From the NCBI GenBank assembly GCA_020080175.1, contig JAGHQL010000082.1, forward strand, positions 1 through 64,000: a stretch of DNA of 64,000 nucleotides, written 5' to 3'. The stretch comes from Glutinoglossum americanum. Lineage: Eukaryota > Ascomycota > Geoglossomycetes > Geoglossales > Geoglossaceae. This document shows, one piece after another, positions 32,705-45,269 of this stretch. Every line of letters starts with the position of its first letter. The stretch's first letter is position 1. Below the pieces are notes generated by a model, which ran no database searches, had not been told where the DNA came from, and was given only the letters and a program-made list of their open reading frames with translations. A program made the position numbers and the translations under genes.

Positions 32705-32992
32705 ATAGCAATCGGGGTGTTTAGAGAGTGGCTTATTGAGCTGTCCAATAAGTAAATGATCAAGCCCACAAACACCATTAATGCCAATTTAAAGTAGCAT
32801 ATGACTTTCAATACATGAGATTTCGCAAAGAATCCGTCTACCCATAGGTGATAGTACACACATATGCATGCGAAGTCCCGCCTGGGAACATCGTTGTTTG
32901 CGCGATGGGCAATATGTATTCCAAGACTTCTAGCCAACTGTTGATTGTGGCCCAATCTCCCAGGTCAATCTCCTCGCCCTACACAACCTAGA

Positions 32993-34009
32993 ATGGATTC
33001 TCGAAACCGGACAAACACAGAATGGAAGAAACTAATAGACGCCAAAATCACTGAGGTGGACGATATGACATCAATCTTGACCCACAGCTTACTGCCTGGG
33101 TTCGAGAACCCTTTGGATATTGTAAAGCACATTGACCACACAGCACTTAAGCCGGGAAGCACGGAGGCGCAAATTGACCGATTATGTGGTGAGGCGCGAC
33201 AATACGGTTTCAAGGTACGTCTCTGATTGATAGGGCCGCGTTAATTATCCCCGTGGTTCCCGGCCTGGGTACCTTGGGCTGATTAGGTCGACAGTCTTGT
33301 TGTGTCAACGGTGCTTGGGTACAACGTGCTGCCCGTAACCTAGACGGATGCAGTTCTGTAGTAGCCTGTGTTATTGGGTTTCCCCTCGGAGCTATGGATA
33401 CCGCAGTGAAGGTGGTGTATGTCATTTTTCTGTCTGCTCAAGATTGCTATGAATATTCCTAGCTCAGCCCCTTTCGGGATTTCTCTTTGCTCTCTATTAT
33501 AGCTAGGTTATCTACTGGATTCACCTGACGTGAATGGCAGTGAATCTTACACCGCAATTGCCAAAGGTGCTCGGGAATTGGATATGGTCATTCATATCGG
33601 CGCCCTCAAGTCAGGGAATTTTGCGGTCGTCTACGATGACATCCTCTCCATCTCTCAAGCCTGCTCTTCCTCCAGCACTAAGGTCATACTCAAAGCTATT
33701 GTGGAAACAGCTCTTCTTACGCGCTCAGAGATTATAGCTGCTTGCTACCTTGCGGCTGAAGCGGGTGTTGACTTCGTGAAAACATGCACTGGTTTCAGTG
33801 GGGGAGAGGCAACTATCAAGGACGTGACAGTGATGCATAAGACTGTATCATACAGGAAAGGACTGGTGGAAGTCAAGGCAAGTGGGGGAGTGAGGAATTT
33901 GGTAGACGCAGTGAACCTGTGTAAGGCTGGTGCCTCGAGAATTGGAACGTCGGCTGGAGTGAACATAGCTCGTGAGGCTATCGCTGAGGAGCTGGCTAGG
34001 TCGTCGTAG
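32993..34009 (+). CDS. Deoxyribose-phosphate aldolase
   Basis: Class I aldolase cleaving 2-deoxyribose 5-phosphate to glyceraldehyde 3-phosphate and acetaldehyde (deoxynucleoside catabolism). Exons: 32993-33214, 33295-33414, 33503-34009; 282 residues. Seen: IDHTALKPGSTEAQIDRLC, CVNGAWVQRAARNL, VVACVIGFPLGAMDTA, ELDMVIHIGALKSG (catalytic Asp), ILKAIVETALL, DFVKTCTGF (Schiff-base Lys) and VEVKASGGVRNL (second catalytic Lys), TSAGVNI. The second splice is the weakest point: three GT sites (33406, 33412, 33415) are in the same phase and the exon-3 start (LGYLLDSPDVNGS) is unlike the bacterial enzymes. The protein is slightly longer than usual because of an N-terminal lead; a start at the in-frame ATG at 33065 (MTSILTH) is also possible. 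Confidence 0.88.
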
Positions 34010-34851
34010 CCATGGATGGCTCTTTCCTTTCCCGCAATTGCCAATAATAACTACGTTTTGACATCTTTCAAGTTAGCTCGTATAGCCCCGGTTTGACGAG
34101 CAAGCCGGTCACAAATGCGTAGTGCGGATAAGCCTCTAGAGGATCCCTGGGAGAGGAAAGCCCAGATAAGGCTAAGAGTATATACGAATGTGCTGATCCC
34201 TCACCGGTCCAGGTAGGGCGAAGTGAATATATCACCGGGAAGGCTCCTACCGAGCCCACTTCACTAGATCTAAACACTTATTTATAGGAAAGCTATTTTA
34301 ACTAAAGAAATATGCTGTAGTTGTTACTCTCATCGAGGGGGAAAAAAATCTGCAATAGGGGCGCGAACCCCTCCAAAGCATCCCGGAAACAATGAGGGCA
34401 AGCGAAAAAAAAGGCCGCAATATCGATTTTACCCAGAACCGGATGCCCTACATCCCCTTTTTGCATTAAAGCAAGTCCAAACAAGCCGTAGGCCCGAGAA
34501 CTGAATTTCGCCTTGCCGATGAATATCCACAATATATGCGGTGTTGAAATGGAGGTCCCAGTTAAGACATATCCTATCCGCGAGTAATTAATTCACGACA
34601 CGTGCAGGTAGAGTGGTGGTATAGAGTAATAAGCATAGATATAAGCCTGAATACTAGCACAAGCTAGGCCCAAATGACAACCCAGTAAACGCCACAAAGG
34701 TAAAACAGGACCTCAACCAAGCCTTAAGACGTAATACCAACTGGTGGAAAGATTGATCCCACAATGGTGGCTACTGCGTGAGTATAGTAGTCAATGTCGA
34801 GATGAATGATACTCCAGATTGCACATCCTAGTGCTGAATGATTCTTGGGTA
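34010..34851. other. Gap between DERA and POLD4 (convergent 3' ends)
   Basis: Only short chance frames. No RNA gene or repeat recognised. Confidence 0.5.
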
Positions 34852-35543
34852 CTACGATATCAGTTCGTCGACAATTGCCACCTCCGTCTTCATATTCTGC
34901 TTAGCCTCTTCCTGGAGCAGCACAGCTAGGACCTGGATCGGGGGGCGCAGACCAAGGCCATTAGCACGCTTCCAGCGTTTCATCCGAGCAATACCGATAC
35001 ATGGCTATAGGTTGATGCAGGTTAGTGCTTACATCCACCAAGGAACTCAGGGTGTTTGCAAAGGGAAGTTGCAAGACTTTCACATACTCCATATTGGGAG
35101 GAAATGTCGAAATGTCTTAGGATTTTCTCGTGGATAGAAAGGTCTTGTTGGTGAACTGGTAGTTACGGTATCAGCACCACAGCAAAGTTGCAACAATAGC
35201 CTCGGTACGAACCACGTGGTGCCTTCCTTTCGTCCTCTACAGACTTCCAATATTCTATCACCTGTGCATCCGAAACTTTCGCCGCATCCTCTTCTTCCTT
35301 CGTCTTGTGGAGGTTCGTTACCTCCGCCTTAGCCTGCTCTTGAACCACTTCGTTTACTTTTATAATTGGCGCGCATTCTGGAGTGGGTGTTCTCGTGATG
35401 ACCTCGAGTAGATCCTTCTTTTTCCCATGCGTAGGCACCGACGGCTTGGTTATCTTCGAATGGGAGCCAAAGCTCAGTCGGGATTGAGCACCGCGGGCGG
35501 TAGGGCCGGCTATCTTTGTCGGGTTACGTCGGGTTGCAGGCAT
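34852..35543 (-). CDS. CDM1: DNA polymerase delta small subunit (Cdm1/POLD4)
   Basis: Smallest accessory subunit of replicative polymerase delta. Exons: 35543-35213, 35155-35088, 35004-34852; 183 residues. Seen: MPATRRNPTK with a basic lead; AQSRLSFGS, resembling the PCNA-binding (PIP-like) segment of this family; an acidic/charged linker; then the conserved block KVSDAQVIEYWKSVEDERKA, PRVHQQDLSIHEKILRHFDI, SSQYG, PCIGIARMKRWKRANGLGL and PPIQVLAVLLQEE. That block is only complete when both introns are removed. It is absent from Saccharomyces but present in fission yeast and filamentous fungi. Divergent from BCP1 with 176 bases between starts. Confidence 0.9.
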
Positions 35544-35719
35544 TTTCAGTGGATGATCGTAAAGCTTTTCTATGATGAACGTCCATAGATGGACGATGGA
35601 CATTCCGACAAGGCGGTTGGCACGGAAACGCGAAATCACGTGTACACTTGACTTCCCTATTTGGTGCACCAAGAGAGCCCAGGAGTTTTCGGCCGCCGTG
35701 CCACCAAAATCTACACCCA
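35544..35719. promoter_or_regulatory. Compact bidirectional promoter region of POLD4 and BCP1
   Basis: The 176 bases between two divergent starts must hold both promoters and 5' leaders. No binding site is called. That it is one shared promoter is inferred from the spacing. Confidence 0.4.
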
Positions 35720-36727
35720 ATGAGCAACATGACGAAGAGAAAGCAGCCCAAGGACAACGAAGTGCTCCCAGATGCGCCATCAAACCACGCAGATGCTGGA
35801 TCAGACGATAGCGGCAACGATGATGTTGGCACAATCCTTGTCCTGCGATTTTATCACCGTTGATTGACCGCCGAAATAGGATACGGTCAATGTGGATTTC
35901 GAGTGGTTCGATCCACAACCGGAACATGACTTTCATGGCCTGAAGACACTGCTCCGACAACTACTGGATGTGGATGCGCAACTTTTCGATCTATCCGCCC
36001 TAGCAGATCTTATACTATCGCAGCAACTACTGGGTTCTACGGTGAAGGTCGAAGGCAATGAGAGTGATCCTTATGCTTTCTTGACGGTGCTCAACTTGCA
36101 CGAGCACCGAGTATGCACCTGACTGCACTCGATCTATTTTCTGCAATACTAACTTTGCGGGGTGGGCAGGAAAAACAAGTCATTAAAGATCTCACCAAGT
36201 ATCTCGTTCAAAAATCTTCAACAAATTCTACACTCTCCGATATCCTTCAAACTATCCTCTCCCTAGACTCAGGCTTGGAGATTGGCCTAATCCTCACAGA
36301 GCGCGTCATCAATATCCCCCCTGAAGTGGTGCCGCCGATGTATACGATGCTGTTAGAGGAAATTCAATGGGCGCTCGAGGAGAAGGAGCCCTACAAATTC
36401 TCGCATTATCTTATAGTCTCAAGGGCATATACAGAGGTGGTGTCCACACTGGATCAGGAAGATAATCGACCGCAGAAGAAAAATAAGTCTCATAAGGGGG
36501 AGAAGGAGTTATTTTATTTTCATCCAGAAGATGAAATACTCCAGCGGCACGCCTTGGTATTTGGGAATTTCGAGTATACAAATGATGAGGGCGAGGGGAA
36601 AGCAGATAGTAAGAGAGCCTTTCAAGAAGAGGGGATCAGGCCGCAAGGGCATATGATATTGATCGAAGGACCAAAGTTTGAGGGCGCAGTAAGGGCCGTT
36701 GGAGAATTCCTTAGTCCAAGGTCGTGA
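35720..36727 (+). CDS. BCP1: BCP1/BCCIP-family nuclear protein
   Basis: Homologue of yeast Bcp1 and animal BCCIP, needed for ribosomal protein uL14 chaperoning and nuclear export of certain cargos. Exons: 35720-35824, 35880-36110, 36170-36727; 297 residues. Seen: basic start MSNMTKRKQ and acidic stretch; [100 protein letters not shown]. The second ATG (35729, MTKRKQ) is an alternative start. It is convergent with ARO7 (103 bases between stops). Confidence 0.92.
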
Positions 36728-36830
36728 AAAGCACTATCAAATTCTCGAGATTAATATCTATGGTTGATGGGGTCAAGGCCCTCGAGCTCACGGAGGTCTA
36801 AAGTCCTGAACATCTCGGAAATGCCCATGT

Positions 36831-37779
36831 CTAAGAGCAAGGCGTTAAAGTAAACAGATTGGCAGTCGGCACCTTGGCCTCGACATCCGGTAAACCACCT
36901 AGTCGTTGCATTAAATATTCCACCTCAACTTCCTTCGTTAATGGGATGACCCAGTCCTCAAAAGACAAAGTGTTAGCTTGTTGCAACGTCCTCACGAAAC
37001 CCTCCGAAACATACTTTGTATATGGCAACAACGGCATCAACATTTATCTTCCCCGGGCTTTCTGATCCAATGCTTGGGTCCGTCCCGTACGTCTTTGCCT
37101 TCAGTCTTAGCCTCTCAAGTACCTTCTTCTCTACTTTTTCATCTGTTATAGCAGCAGCAATGCCCTCCCTGTCACCCGCCTTGATCATCTTCTCGTACAG
37201 CTCAGTCTCCTTCCGAAATTTGGACTCTGCGACGAATTTACCAAAATGTATTCGCCGCGAAAGCGCCTGCAGACAGGCAACATCGCCAACCGCCGCAGAC
37301 CCATAGTGCTCTTTTGCCTCTCCTCTATCCTGACTCGAACATGCTGCCGGAAGAATATACTCGATATAACACTTCTTCAACTTCTCATTGACATTGACGG
37401 TATTAGGATGTAAAATCTTCGGGTAGTTGAGGGGCTGAAGAATTGGCTCTTGCAGGGCATCGGGATAGAAGGGATACTCGTCAGGCGATTGATATCGACG
37501 GAGGAGTGAAAACAAGCGCTCTTGCTCGCGAAATATCCAGTCGAAGAAGCTTAGGTTGCTGTTCGGGATATTGAGGGCACCTGGGATATATATTGTGCGG
37601 TTGAGGGGGAATTGAACACGTTCGATGAGATGAAACGTGATTGTGTCTTCCAGGCGACTGAGTACATGTTAGAAAAGCAAGCACGAAAAATATGTGAAAA
37701 TAGCGCACATAAGCTGAAAACGTATGTTAGCTAGGTCCAATGCCTTACTAGCGTCGGAAAGATCAATTGCTGATTCCAT
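36831..37779 (-). CDS. ARO7: Chorismate mutase (AroQ-type, eukaryotic)
   Basis: Converts chorismate to prephenate, the branch point to Phe and Tyr; the fungal enzyme is a dimer activated by Trp and inhibited by Tyr. Exons: 37779-37709, 37657-37015, 36956-36831; 279 residues. Seen: [20 protein letters not shown] joined over intron 1 (catalytic Arg in helix 1), [72 protein letters not shown] (catalytic Lys/allosteric region), and [19 protein letters not shown] at the C-terminus. All phases agree. Confidence 0.95.
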
Positions 37780-38016
37780 CGCCTGTTCGAATTCGTGTTG
37801 ACAACTCAAATGTCGGTCAAGAGTGACGACATCGCCTTGGTCATCTAAGCCACATGTGTGGCTGAAGCATCTCTCGTCAGCCCCAAAACCAAGGTATCAA
37901 CTTGGAGGCTCTTTTCTCAAACTATTATTCATATCAACAACGCGCCCAAACAGCTTTGTCCGCACCGCGCTGGACTCCTAGCTAGAATTATAGCAAGTTT
38001 AATTAGCTCATGACGT

Positions 38017-40365
38017 ATGGCGAGTTCTAGTGGCCGTGATGCTTCGCCATCCGGCATACCAGCAATACCAACCGAGGAAGACTCAATTCTTGGAAATACC
38101 TTATCTGTAAGTTGGTGGAAATTGAAATGCACACGCACTCTCTACCTACGAAAGCTAGCTAATAGGAAGGATAGTCAAAAAATATTGAAGCTTTTGGACG
38201 CAAGGTTACAACAACAGCCAATCATCTCATTGGGCCGTTCGGCGATGCTGGTACCGGAACCCACTACCAAAGCGCGTTGACCGAGCTTCACAGGGAGCTC
38301 CGCCGCCCCACTATACAGCGGCGTGTCTTCTCCTTTGCCCATGCTACACCTTCGGAGATTGTAAGGTCAAAACTCTCCACCTCGGAAATACAATACCGAG
38401 CGCTCTCGTACGTGCCTGATGAACTACTAGCCAACACTCCCGAGAGTGACAATGTATTTTCTTTGTTTCAGGGATTTCAGGCCACTCTACCCGAAATTCT
38501 CCCGGACCATAGGAAGGCACACAGACGACATAGCTCACGAGGTCAGAAGCTGCTGGGAGCTACTGATGATGCCTCAGAGATAGAAGGGCTGCCGTCAATG
38601 GGAAAGCTCAAGAGGGAGAAACGCGAGCTGAGCCGCAGCCTAGAGATGCTGGGCATACGGAAGAATATGGCTAGTTCCGAGATACGGGAAATCGATAACA
38701 AGATTGCGAACTTGAATAGCATGCGGAAGATTGTCCTGGACAGATTAGCAGCTTTAGAGCATGACGAAGCATTGATAGAGCATGACAGTAAGGGGAACGT
38801 TGCCTAGAAACTGTTTACGAAGAGCTAACGTGGTGCTTACAGTTCTGAATATCGATCACCAGCTTGAAGACCTACAGGAGGAGCTGGAGGATGCCGTTGC
38901 ATTATCCCAACCAACGCCGAAAACTGAAATTGAAGATGATGCCGACATGTCTGAGACGAACCCTATGAATGCCTCGTTCATGTCAGAATCTATATACGAG
39001 AAACTGCCATCCCCAAAGACAAGGAAACATAAAACTATAAGTGAATTCCCCATGGCTAGCTCCATACAGCTCCTGAACTCATACATTTACACCCTCTTAT
39101 TCCTCAGGTGCATGTCTATTTTCGAAAGGTGACTCTAATGTGTACGGTCGTAAAGGACGAAAATCAATGCCGATCTTACACGAGCATTTCGAACCTGGGT
39201 TGAACATAAGAGAGCTCCAAGCCCATAACGACATGATCACTGCTCTAGATTTCGATGTGCCATTTGGAACGATGGTAACTGCTGCACTTGATGACACCGT
39301 AAGGGTATGGGATTTGAGTGCTGGTAGGTGCATGGGCTTGCTTGAGGGTCATCATGGTAAGTGTAAGATTGATGCTGTTAGGTGCTTTCAACCGCTAACA
39401 TATCAAAAGCGTCCGTGAGGTGTGTTCAAGTGGAGGACAACATCGTAGCTACTGGTTCGATGGATGCTTCCATTCGGTTATGGGACTTAAGCCGGGCCCA
39501 ATACTCTCCGCAGGATAGCCGCATAGGCGGGGGTGATGAGGATGACGAAGATGACGGCCTGGCGATTGAAAATCCCGATGACCTTCCTCCCCCCCCTCCA
39601 GCATCCAGCATGCAGGACTGCCCACTTTTCTCGCTCGAAGCACATGTAGGTGAAGTCACAGCTCTCTTTTTGCGAGGAGATACACTTGTCTCCGGCTCAG
39701 CAGACAAGACCATTCGTCAGTGGGACTTGGAGAAAGGCCGTTGTGTCCAAACCCTTGATGTACTATGGGCTGCCGCCCAAGCATCAGCAACCATGAATCC
39801 TAGCGATGGACAGTGGCGCCAGACCGGTCGCCTCCCAGATGCCTCTGCAGACTTTGTTGGCGCGTTGCAGTGCTTTGATGCCGCACTTGCCTGTGGCACT
39901 GCGGACGGGATGGTCAGGCTCTGGGACCTCCGAAGTGGCCAAGTACACAGAAGTCTTGTGGGGCACACCGGGCCAGTTACATGTTTACAGTTTGATGATA
40001 TCCATATGGTGACGGGGAGTCTAGACAGAAGCATTAGAGTATGACATTCTGAGGTATATTAACGCATGGTCATTGTTAACGCTAGGCAGATATGGGATCT
40101 CCGGACTGGGTCAATCTACGATGCGTTTGCATATGACAACCCTATCACGAGTATGCAGTTTGACTCGCGAAGAATCGTCGCTGCCGCTGGAGAGGATGTC
40201 GTCAAGGTATACGATAAAACTGATGGCCGCCATTGGGACTGTGGGGCTGGCATCGGTGCGGAGGAAGAAGGCAGAAATCCCTCTATCGTGGAGAGGGTCA
40301 AGATCAAGGACGGCTATTTGACTGAAGGCCGAAAAGACGGCATTGTGGGTATATGGGCATGCTGA
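38017..40365 (+). CDS. MDV1: Mitochondrial division protein MDV1/CAF4-type WD40 protein
   Basis: Cytosolic adaptor that links the outer-membrane protein Fis1 to the dynamin Dnm1 during mitochondrial fission. Exons: 38017-38106, 38175-38787, 38843-39040, 39108-39356, 39410-40038, 40090-40365; 684 residues. Seen: an N-terminal Fis1-binding-type region ([45 protein letters not shown]), a central coiled coil (residues about 165-265), then a WD40 propeller from about 310 with clear repeats ([86 protein letters not shown]). An acidic/proline insert lies inside the second-third blade. Exon 4 carries a few unmatched residues at its start, so that splice is less certain. Confidence 0.93.
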
Positions 40366-41613
40366 TGCTGTTGCTCCTAGTCTACCTGTCGAGAATACCT
40401 TTTGGTTTCCGCCAAGACGGAGGGGCAGAAGCTTTGTTAATATGTACCATAAGCCTGGCGTCCGAGTAAATGTATATCACCACATATAAATAAGAGACTG
40501 AACAACGCGCTGCAACAGCCAGAACCCAAATGAAACAAGAGGAAAAAAAAAAGTTAATGCCTTGCCGACAGTGCTCTAAATAGAGAATACGAAGTAGAAA
40601 CGGATTGGCCCGTTTGGGAATTACTAATTGAATTTCCGCTGAGCGGCTTGCATGATGGAGCCCATTTAACATCCGGGACTTGGCAAAGCATGCACCCGAT
40701 CAGGACGCAATTAACCAAGATCCGGAACTTGTCCCGCCAGGTACGACGTACTCTCCGAACCCATCCCCATCGATTAAGGTAGGCCAGGATCATCAGGATC
40801 ATGCAGAGACTGAGGATATGACTGGCGCAAGACAAATTGCTGCGTCAGAAAGAAAGCTCATCATCTTCAAACCGACATCGTACTTTGTGGATCCTGTTGA
40901 TTCTATTCGCACGGGCAAAAATCTCGTTTCGTTTTGATGATGGCGCGGTACAATGATGCTAATTTCCCCATGCTGCATCGGCTGCAGGCACAGTTCACCC
41001 ACCCACTAAACCTACTACGTGTAAGTAACTTAACCGTGCCTGAGACGGGGTGCCCTGTGAGCCTATCGTATTTCATCCTATTGTTTTGTCCCACGCGCCT
41101 TCCCATTGCGCTGTACAACCAGTCGCAATTGACTCGGCACAAGCCTGACACGGAAGCCTGGTTTCGCTTCCTCCCACCCATCCGTCCTATCCCAGCCCAG
41201 GATATCCACTCGCTCTACTTTCTCTTTGCAACACCAACCGTTCCCCTTCCCAGTCGCTCGTTACTGTCTTCTTCTCTTCTTTCGCGGCCTCAAGAGGTCA
41301 GTTCTTTGGATCGGGAACGGGCATTTTGGGTATCTCTCTAACTCTGGCCCACCCTCTTCATTCTCGACGTATCCGTTTCCCAAAAGGAGAGGTGTAGGGG
41401 GCCCGATCTCACGAGTCACGACATACTGGAGGGAAAAAGGAAAAAAATAAGAGAGGTCGGGACCAAAATACCATGTATAGGAAGACAAGGGACCTGGATG
41501 GTGGAGACTATGGAGCTGGCTGCGGACAGGTGAAGGATCGATTACGACACGCACGTAGCAACCCACACGACATGTCGAAGGATACCGACAGGCCTCGCCA
41601 TTCCCATTCGAGG
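40366..41613. other. Gap upstream of the SH3 membrane-protein gene
   Basis: Frames such as 40680-40937 and 40934-41341 start without family resemblance. CT-rich stretches around 41160-41300 look like a promoter or 5' leader. Nothing else is seen. Confidence 0.45.
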
Positions 41614-43547
41614 ATGCGGAAGTCGCGATCGGGTACAACGAAATCGGCGTTTCTCCTGTCGATGCTAGCATCAACAGTACCCATCGCGTTGGCAGAGAGC
41701 CAGTGTATCCCGCTATCTGGATCTAATGCTTGCCCTGCATTCAATCGATCCTCCGTCTCGACATCACCAGGATTGATTTCAACCTAGTAAGCATATTCCC
41801 AGCGAGCACAAAGCGACCTATTGCTAACGTAGTGCATCAGTCCTTTTCTAGCTTTTGTCTCGAATGCGCAACAGTTCGATGATCAGTTAAACCACTACGT
41901 TGCGACTAATTATGCGCAACTCAAGTATGGTCACTAGATTTATTGGTCGTGGAAAGGTCAATTGCTGAGACTGCGACAGATATCAGGAACTTCTGGGCTG
42001 TTCCAGCCTCAATCTTTCGAACACCACGCACTTGTACGCAAGGTATACGACGAGCGTCATCTGCAACGCTATCGTGCAGAATTCAAAGCTACCTTGTTCA
42101 TTGTCGGATCAGAACGCCCGGCCCTTATGTGCTGACACATGTGTAAGCTCACCCATCCACCTCAAGTTAGTCAGGTCTAACCCATTGGCAGGCTCAACAA
42201 GCAATCAGTGAACAACTGATCGTCTCAAATAATGAGACCTGTACAAGCCCTAGCTCCGGTGCCATGGACCAGATCAGAGCAGACTTTACAGTTTGTGCTC
42301 TTCCAGCCGATTCGTTAAGCGGTAATTGTGTTACCGGAGCTGAGAACGAGCATACCAATTGTGGATTTCAGGGCAATGTCCTCGGACTTTGTCAATACTG
42401 CTCATCCAGCTCTCCAAACTCCACCGATTCTTGCTGCGTTAACTCTGATCTACAGCCGTGCAAGGGCCTGAAGTTACCCACTATCACATTGCCTCCTTTG
42501 TTTCCGACGACAACGGTTACTAGCACTGCAAAAAATACGGCTACAGCAGCTAGTTCCGGGGGCGGGCTTTCAGGTGGCGCAATTGCCGGTATTGTAATTG
42601 GCTCTCTGGTTGCTGTGGCAGGGTTGGTGGCCGGACTCTTTATTTTCTTCCGCTCACGCAAGAGATCCAGGGTTAGCGAGAAGGGCACCAGCATCTTCAA
42701 CCAGCCTTCACCCCAGCGAAAGGCCGGCAATGGCCTAGCGTTCACCCCCGGCACCGGACCTCAGAAGGGCTACGAGGAACTGCCGGGTGGCCGCATCGCT
42801 CGCATGTCTGCTTTAGAAACACCCGCCCCTGATCATACACCCTATTCGGTGGGCGGAATTGCTGATTCCCGCCGACGTACTAACGGATCCTCTTCCGACG
42901 GCTTTCGCGATAGTCCAGAGTCTCAGTCCAGGTCCGTTAGAGGCGATCCGCTGCGTGCGCCGCCTGCCGGGAGAAGGAATGGGTCGCTATCGAGTGGCTC
43001 GGTACTAGCAGCGGGGGAGAACCCATCTTCCCCACTCTCTGAGAGCGGCGGCGAGTTTTCCTCGCCACAAGGAGTCGCCAGCCAGCAATCCGAGCAGCTT
43101 CCGTTCTTCAAGGACTATTACTCCCAGGATGAGATTCATCCCAACGATAAGGTCGCGACGCTATGGGCTTATCAGCCGCGCGCTGGTGACGAGTTTGAGC
43201 TTGAGAGAGGCGACATGTTGAAGGTGGTTGGTATATGGGATGACGGCTGGGCGACCGGCGTGCGTCTCGACGAGAAAGCAGAAGATTGGGAGTCAAAACG
43301 AAAAGCCCAACGGGATAGCGGCGTATCCAGTGGTACCGGACGTCGCGAATCATCGCCACCTCCCTCCGGAGAAATCAAGGCGTTCCCGGTGAGTGTCTCG
43401 GTTTAAACTCTGGGATCGACTAGATGTGCTAATTTTATTTTATAGCTTGTCTGCGTCTGTTTGCCAGAGCACTGGAAGAAAACACTTGAGAGTGATGGGT
43501 CAACAGAAACAGGCTCAGGGGGGGAGGCACAACCTCAGAGTTCTTAA
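41614..43547 (+). CDS. Single-pass membrane protein with C-terminal SH3 domain
   Basis: Predicted type I surface protein of 572 residues. Exons: 41614-41786, 41841-41924, 41980-42142, 42192-43388, 43446-43547. Seen: a signal peptide (KSAFLLSMLASTVPIALAES); a Cys-rich extracellular part (LLGCSSLN, CADTCAQQ, CGFQGNVLGLCQYC, DSCCVNSDLQPCKG) with many N-x-S/T sites; a Thr/Ser stalk; one membrane helix GGAIAGIVIGSLVAVAGLVA followed by RSRKRSR; a Ser/Pro-rich cytosolic segment; and an SH3 domain (ATLWAYQPRAGDEFELERGD, DDGWATGV) completed by exon 5 (VCVCLPEHW). The layout recalls Fus1/Sho1-like fungal signalling proteins. The start at 41614 puts the signal peptide first; 41572 and 41473 are in frame upstream. 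Function unknown; a cell-wall or polarity role is inference. Confidence 0.82.
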
Positions 43548-45269
43548 CCCTTTCCAGAAGCCGGTTTCGCGCCCTCTCTTCCAACGTTCTTATGATGGTG
43601 TTTCTAGTTGACGCTCTAAATACGAGCTCCTACATTCGGTCTGGCGTTCGTGGCAGGTTGTTTTGATCCTTTCTTCGAAGAGCAGATACCCAAGCTCTCA
43701 CGATCCCTATCTTAAGCTCCTCTTTTCCCCAGTTCTCCCTTAACATGCAGAGTTCCAATCCATACCCCTCGTCAGTTCCACGTCCCTCGCTTCTTGAGAG
43801 TATTATCCCTTATCAGTCGACAGTTCTCTCGCACTGGTCTAGCTAGCCTTCAAGCCCAAAAACTTCTTTAGTTCCACATTTAACATTCTCAGTTCCATAT
43901 TTCACATAGACCGCTTATTAACGAGGCTGTCCTGTCTATTTCTTGCCCCTTGGCGTACATGGTAATGACGGCAGCTGTACTGTTACATACCGTAGTTTCC
44001 CCATGTTCAATGATACCTTGTTTTAAGGATTGTTCAACATCACCTTCTGACGATACGCCCGCACTTTCCCTCGCTATTCTTTCCTTCTGATTCATTCTAG
44101 AAATGCTTCGTGGATACCCCGCTTAGCGTCACCTTTTTTACATTACAAATTATTCTGAACATGGCAGCGAGTGAGAGGGAGCGACTGAGCGAATAAGCGG
44201 CCTAACTTCAGGTGGCGCATAATTAAATCGGGATATTAGCAGTTGTTTCATTCTTTCACTGCATTCCTCATCTGTACATTAGTTACCTATGGGGGCTGCC
44301 TCCATTTACAGATAGAGCTATAAGTGGTATGGTTATTTCAGAGTTGAGAGTTGACAAGTGGTGTGTGAGGGATTATTCTCCGAGTCTTTGTAGTGATAGT
44401 GTGTGGTGGTGTAAAGTTAGCTGTATAGGCTGTAAGAGAAATGGGAGTTGGCAGTATGGGAATAGAAAGAGAGCGTTTAATGCTAAGTATTTATTCTGCA
44501 AAGTCGTAAGTCTCTTAGCATCAGCGTAGTGCGAAGCTTCCTTAGCTTCTCTTAGTGATTTAGTCTTTGCGAGAAAGAATATTTAGAGGATCATTCCGAT
44601 GCCCCATAAGGGGGTGGAGGACTGAATAGATTGTTTCGAGATTATTTTCACTACCTCAAGGTATATCTATACCCAGTCATTCATTTTCTTCCGCTTCTTT
44701 TGCATGAAAAGTCAGCAATAATTAGTCGAGGACAAATAAAGGGTCCAACCGCTGCTGTTTAGGTGAAGTCGGACTTCACGCGTTATCGTGTGTGTGAAAG
44801 CGTCCCCTCTTTTCATCTGCCTCTCTTTGAAGGACTTCCTCGACTTACTGACTGTTACATTGCTGGATTTAAAGCATCTGAAAATGCTAACCAGCAATGA
44901 ACATCCCCTTTCGCTACGTCAAGAGATGGCCAGAACTCTACCTAAGGAAGCATGAAATCTACTAAAGAATGCTTGTGGTAAGCTGGTCGCCGGACTCATA
45001 GCGGGAAGTAAGAGAAAGCTTCAACAGGTCCAGAGAAAAGCCCAAGAAAGTCAATGTACCAATGAGCCACCAATCTCCTACCGCAAGTGTTCATGAAGCA
45101 ATAGAGGAAATATGTGCTATCGACATTGGGTTACGAGTCATATTTGTTGAGACTGTAGATGGAGCTACGGTGAAACCGCATGCGAGCCGTGTTGGACATG
45201 TTTGGGTTCAATAGCGCTTCTTATCCGTATCGCTGAACCAAATCTCTCAAGTCACCGAGCATTCTGTCA
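43548..45269. other. Gene-poor gap left of the degraded region
   Basis: No coding frame with support. Between about 43730 and 43900 the word AGTTCC/AGTTCT recurs irregularly. No RNA gene is recognised. Confidence 0.45.

Noticed and set aside
40680-41341. Two plus-strand frames (40680-40937 and 40934-41341) after MDV1
   Set aside because: The first lacks an ATG at its start and neither resembles a known protein; likely chance frames.
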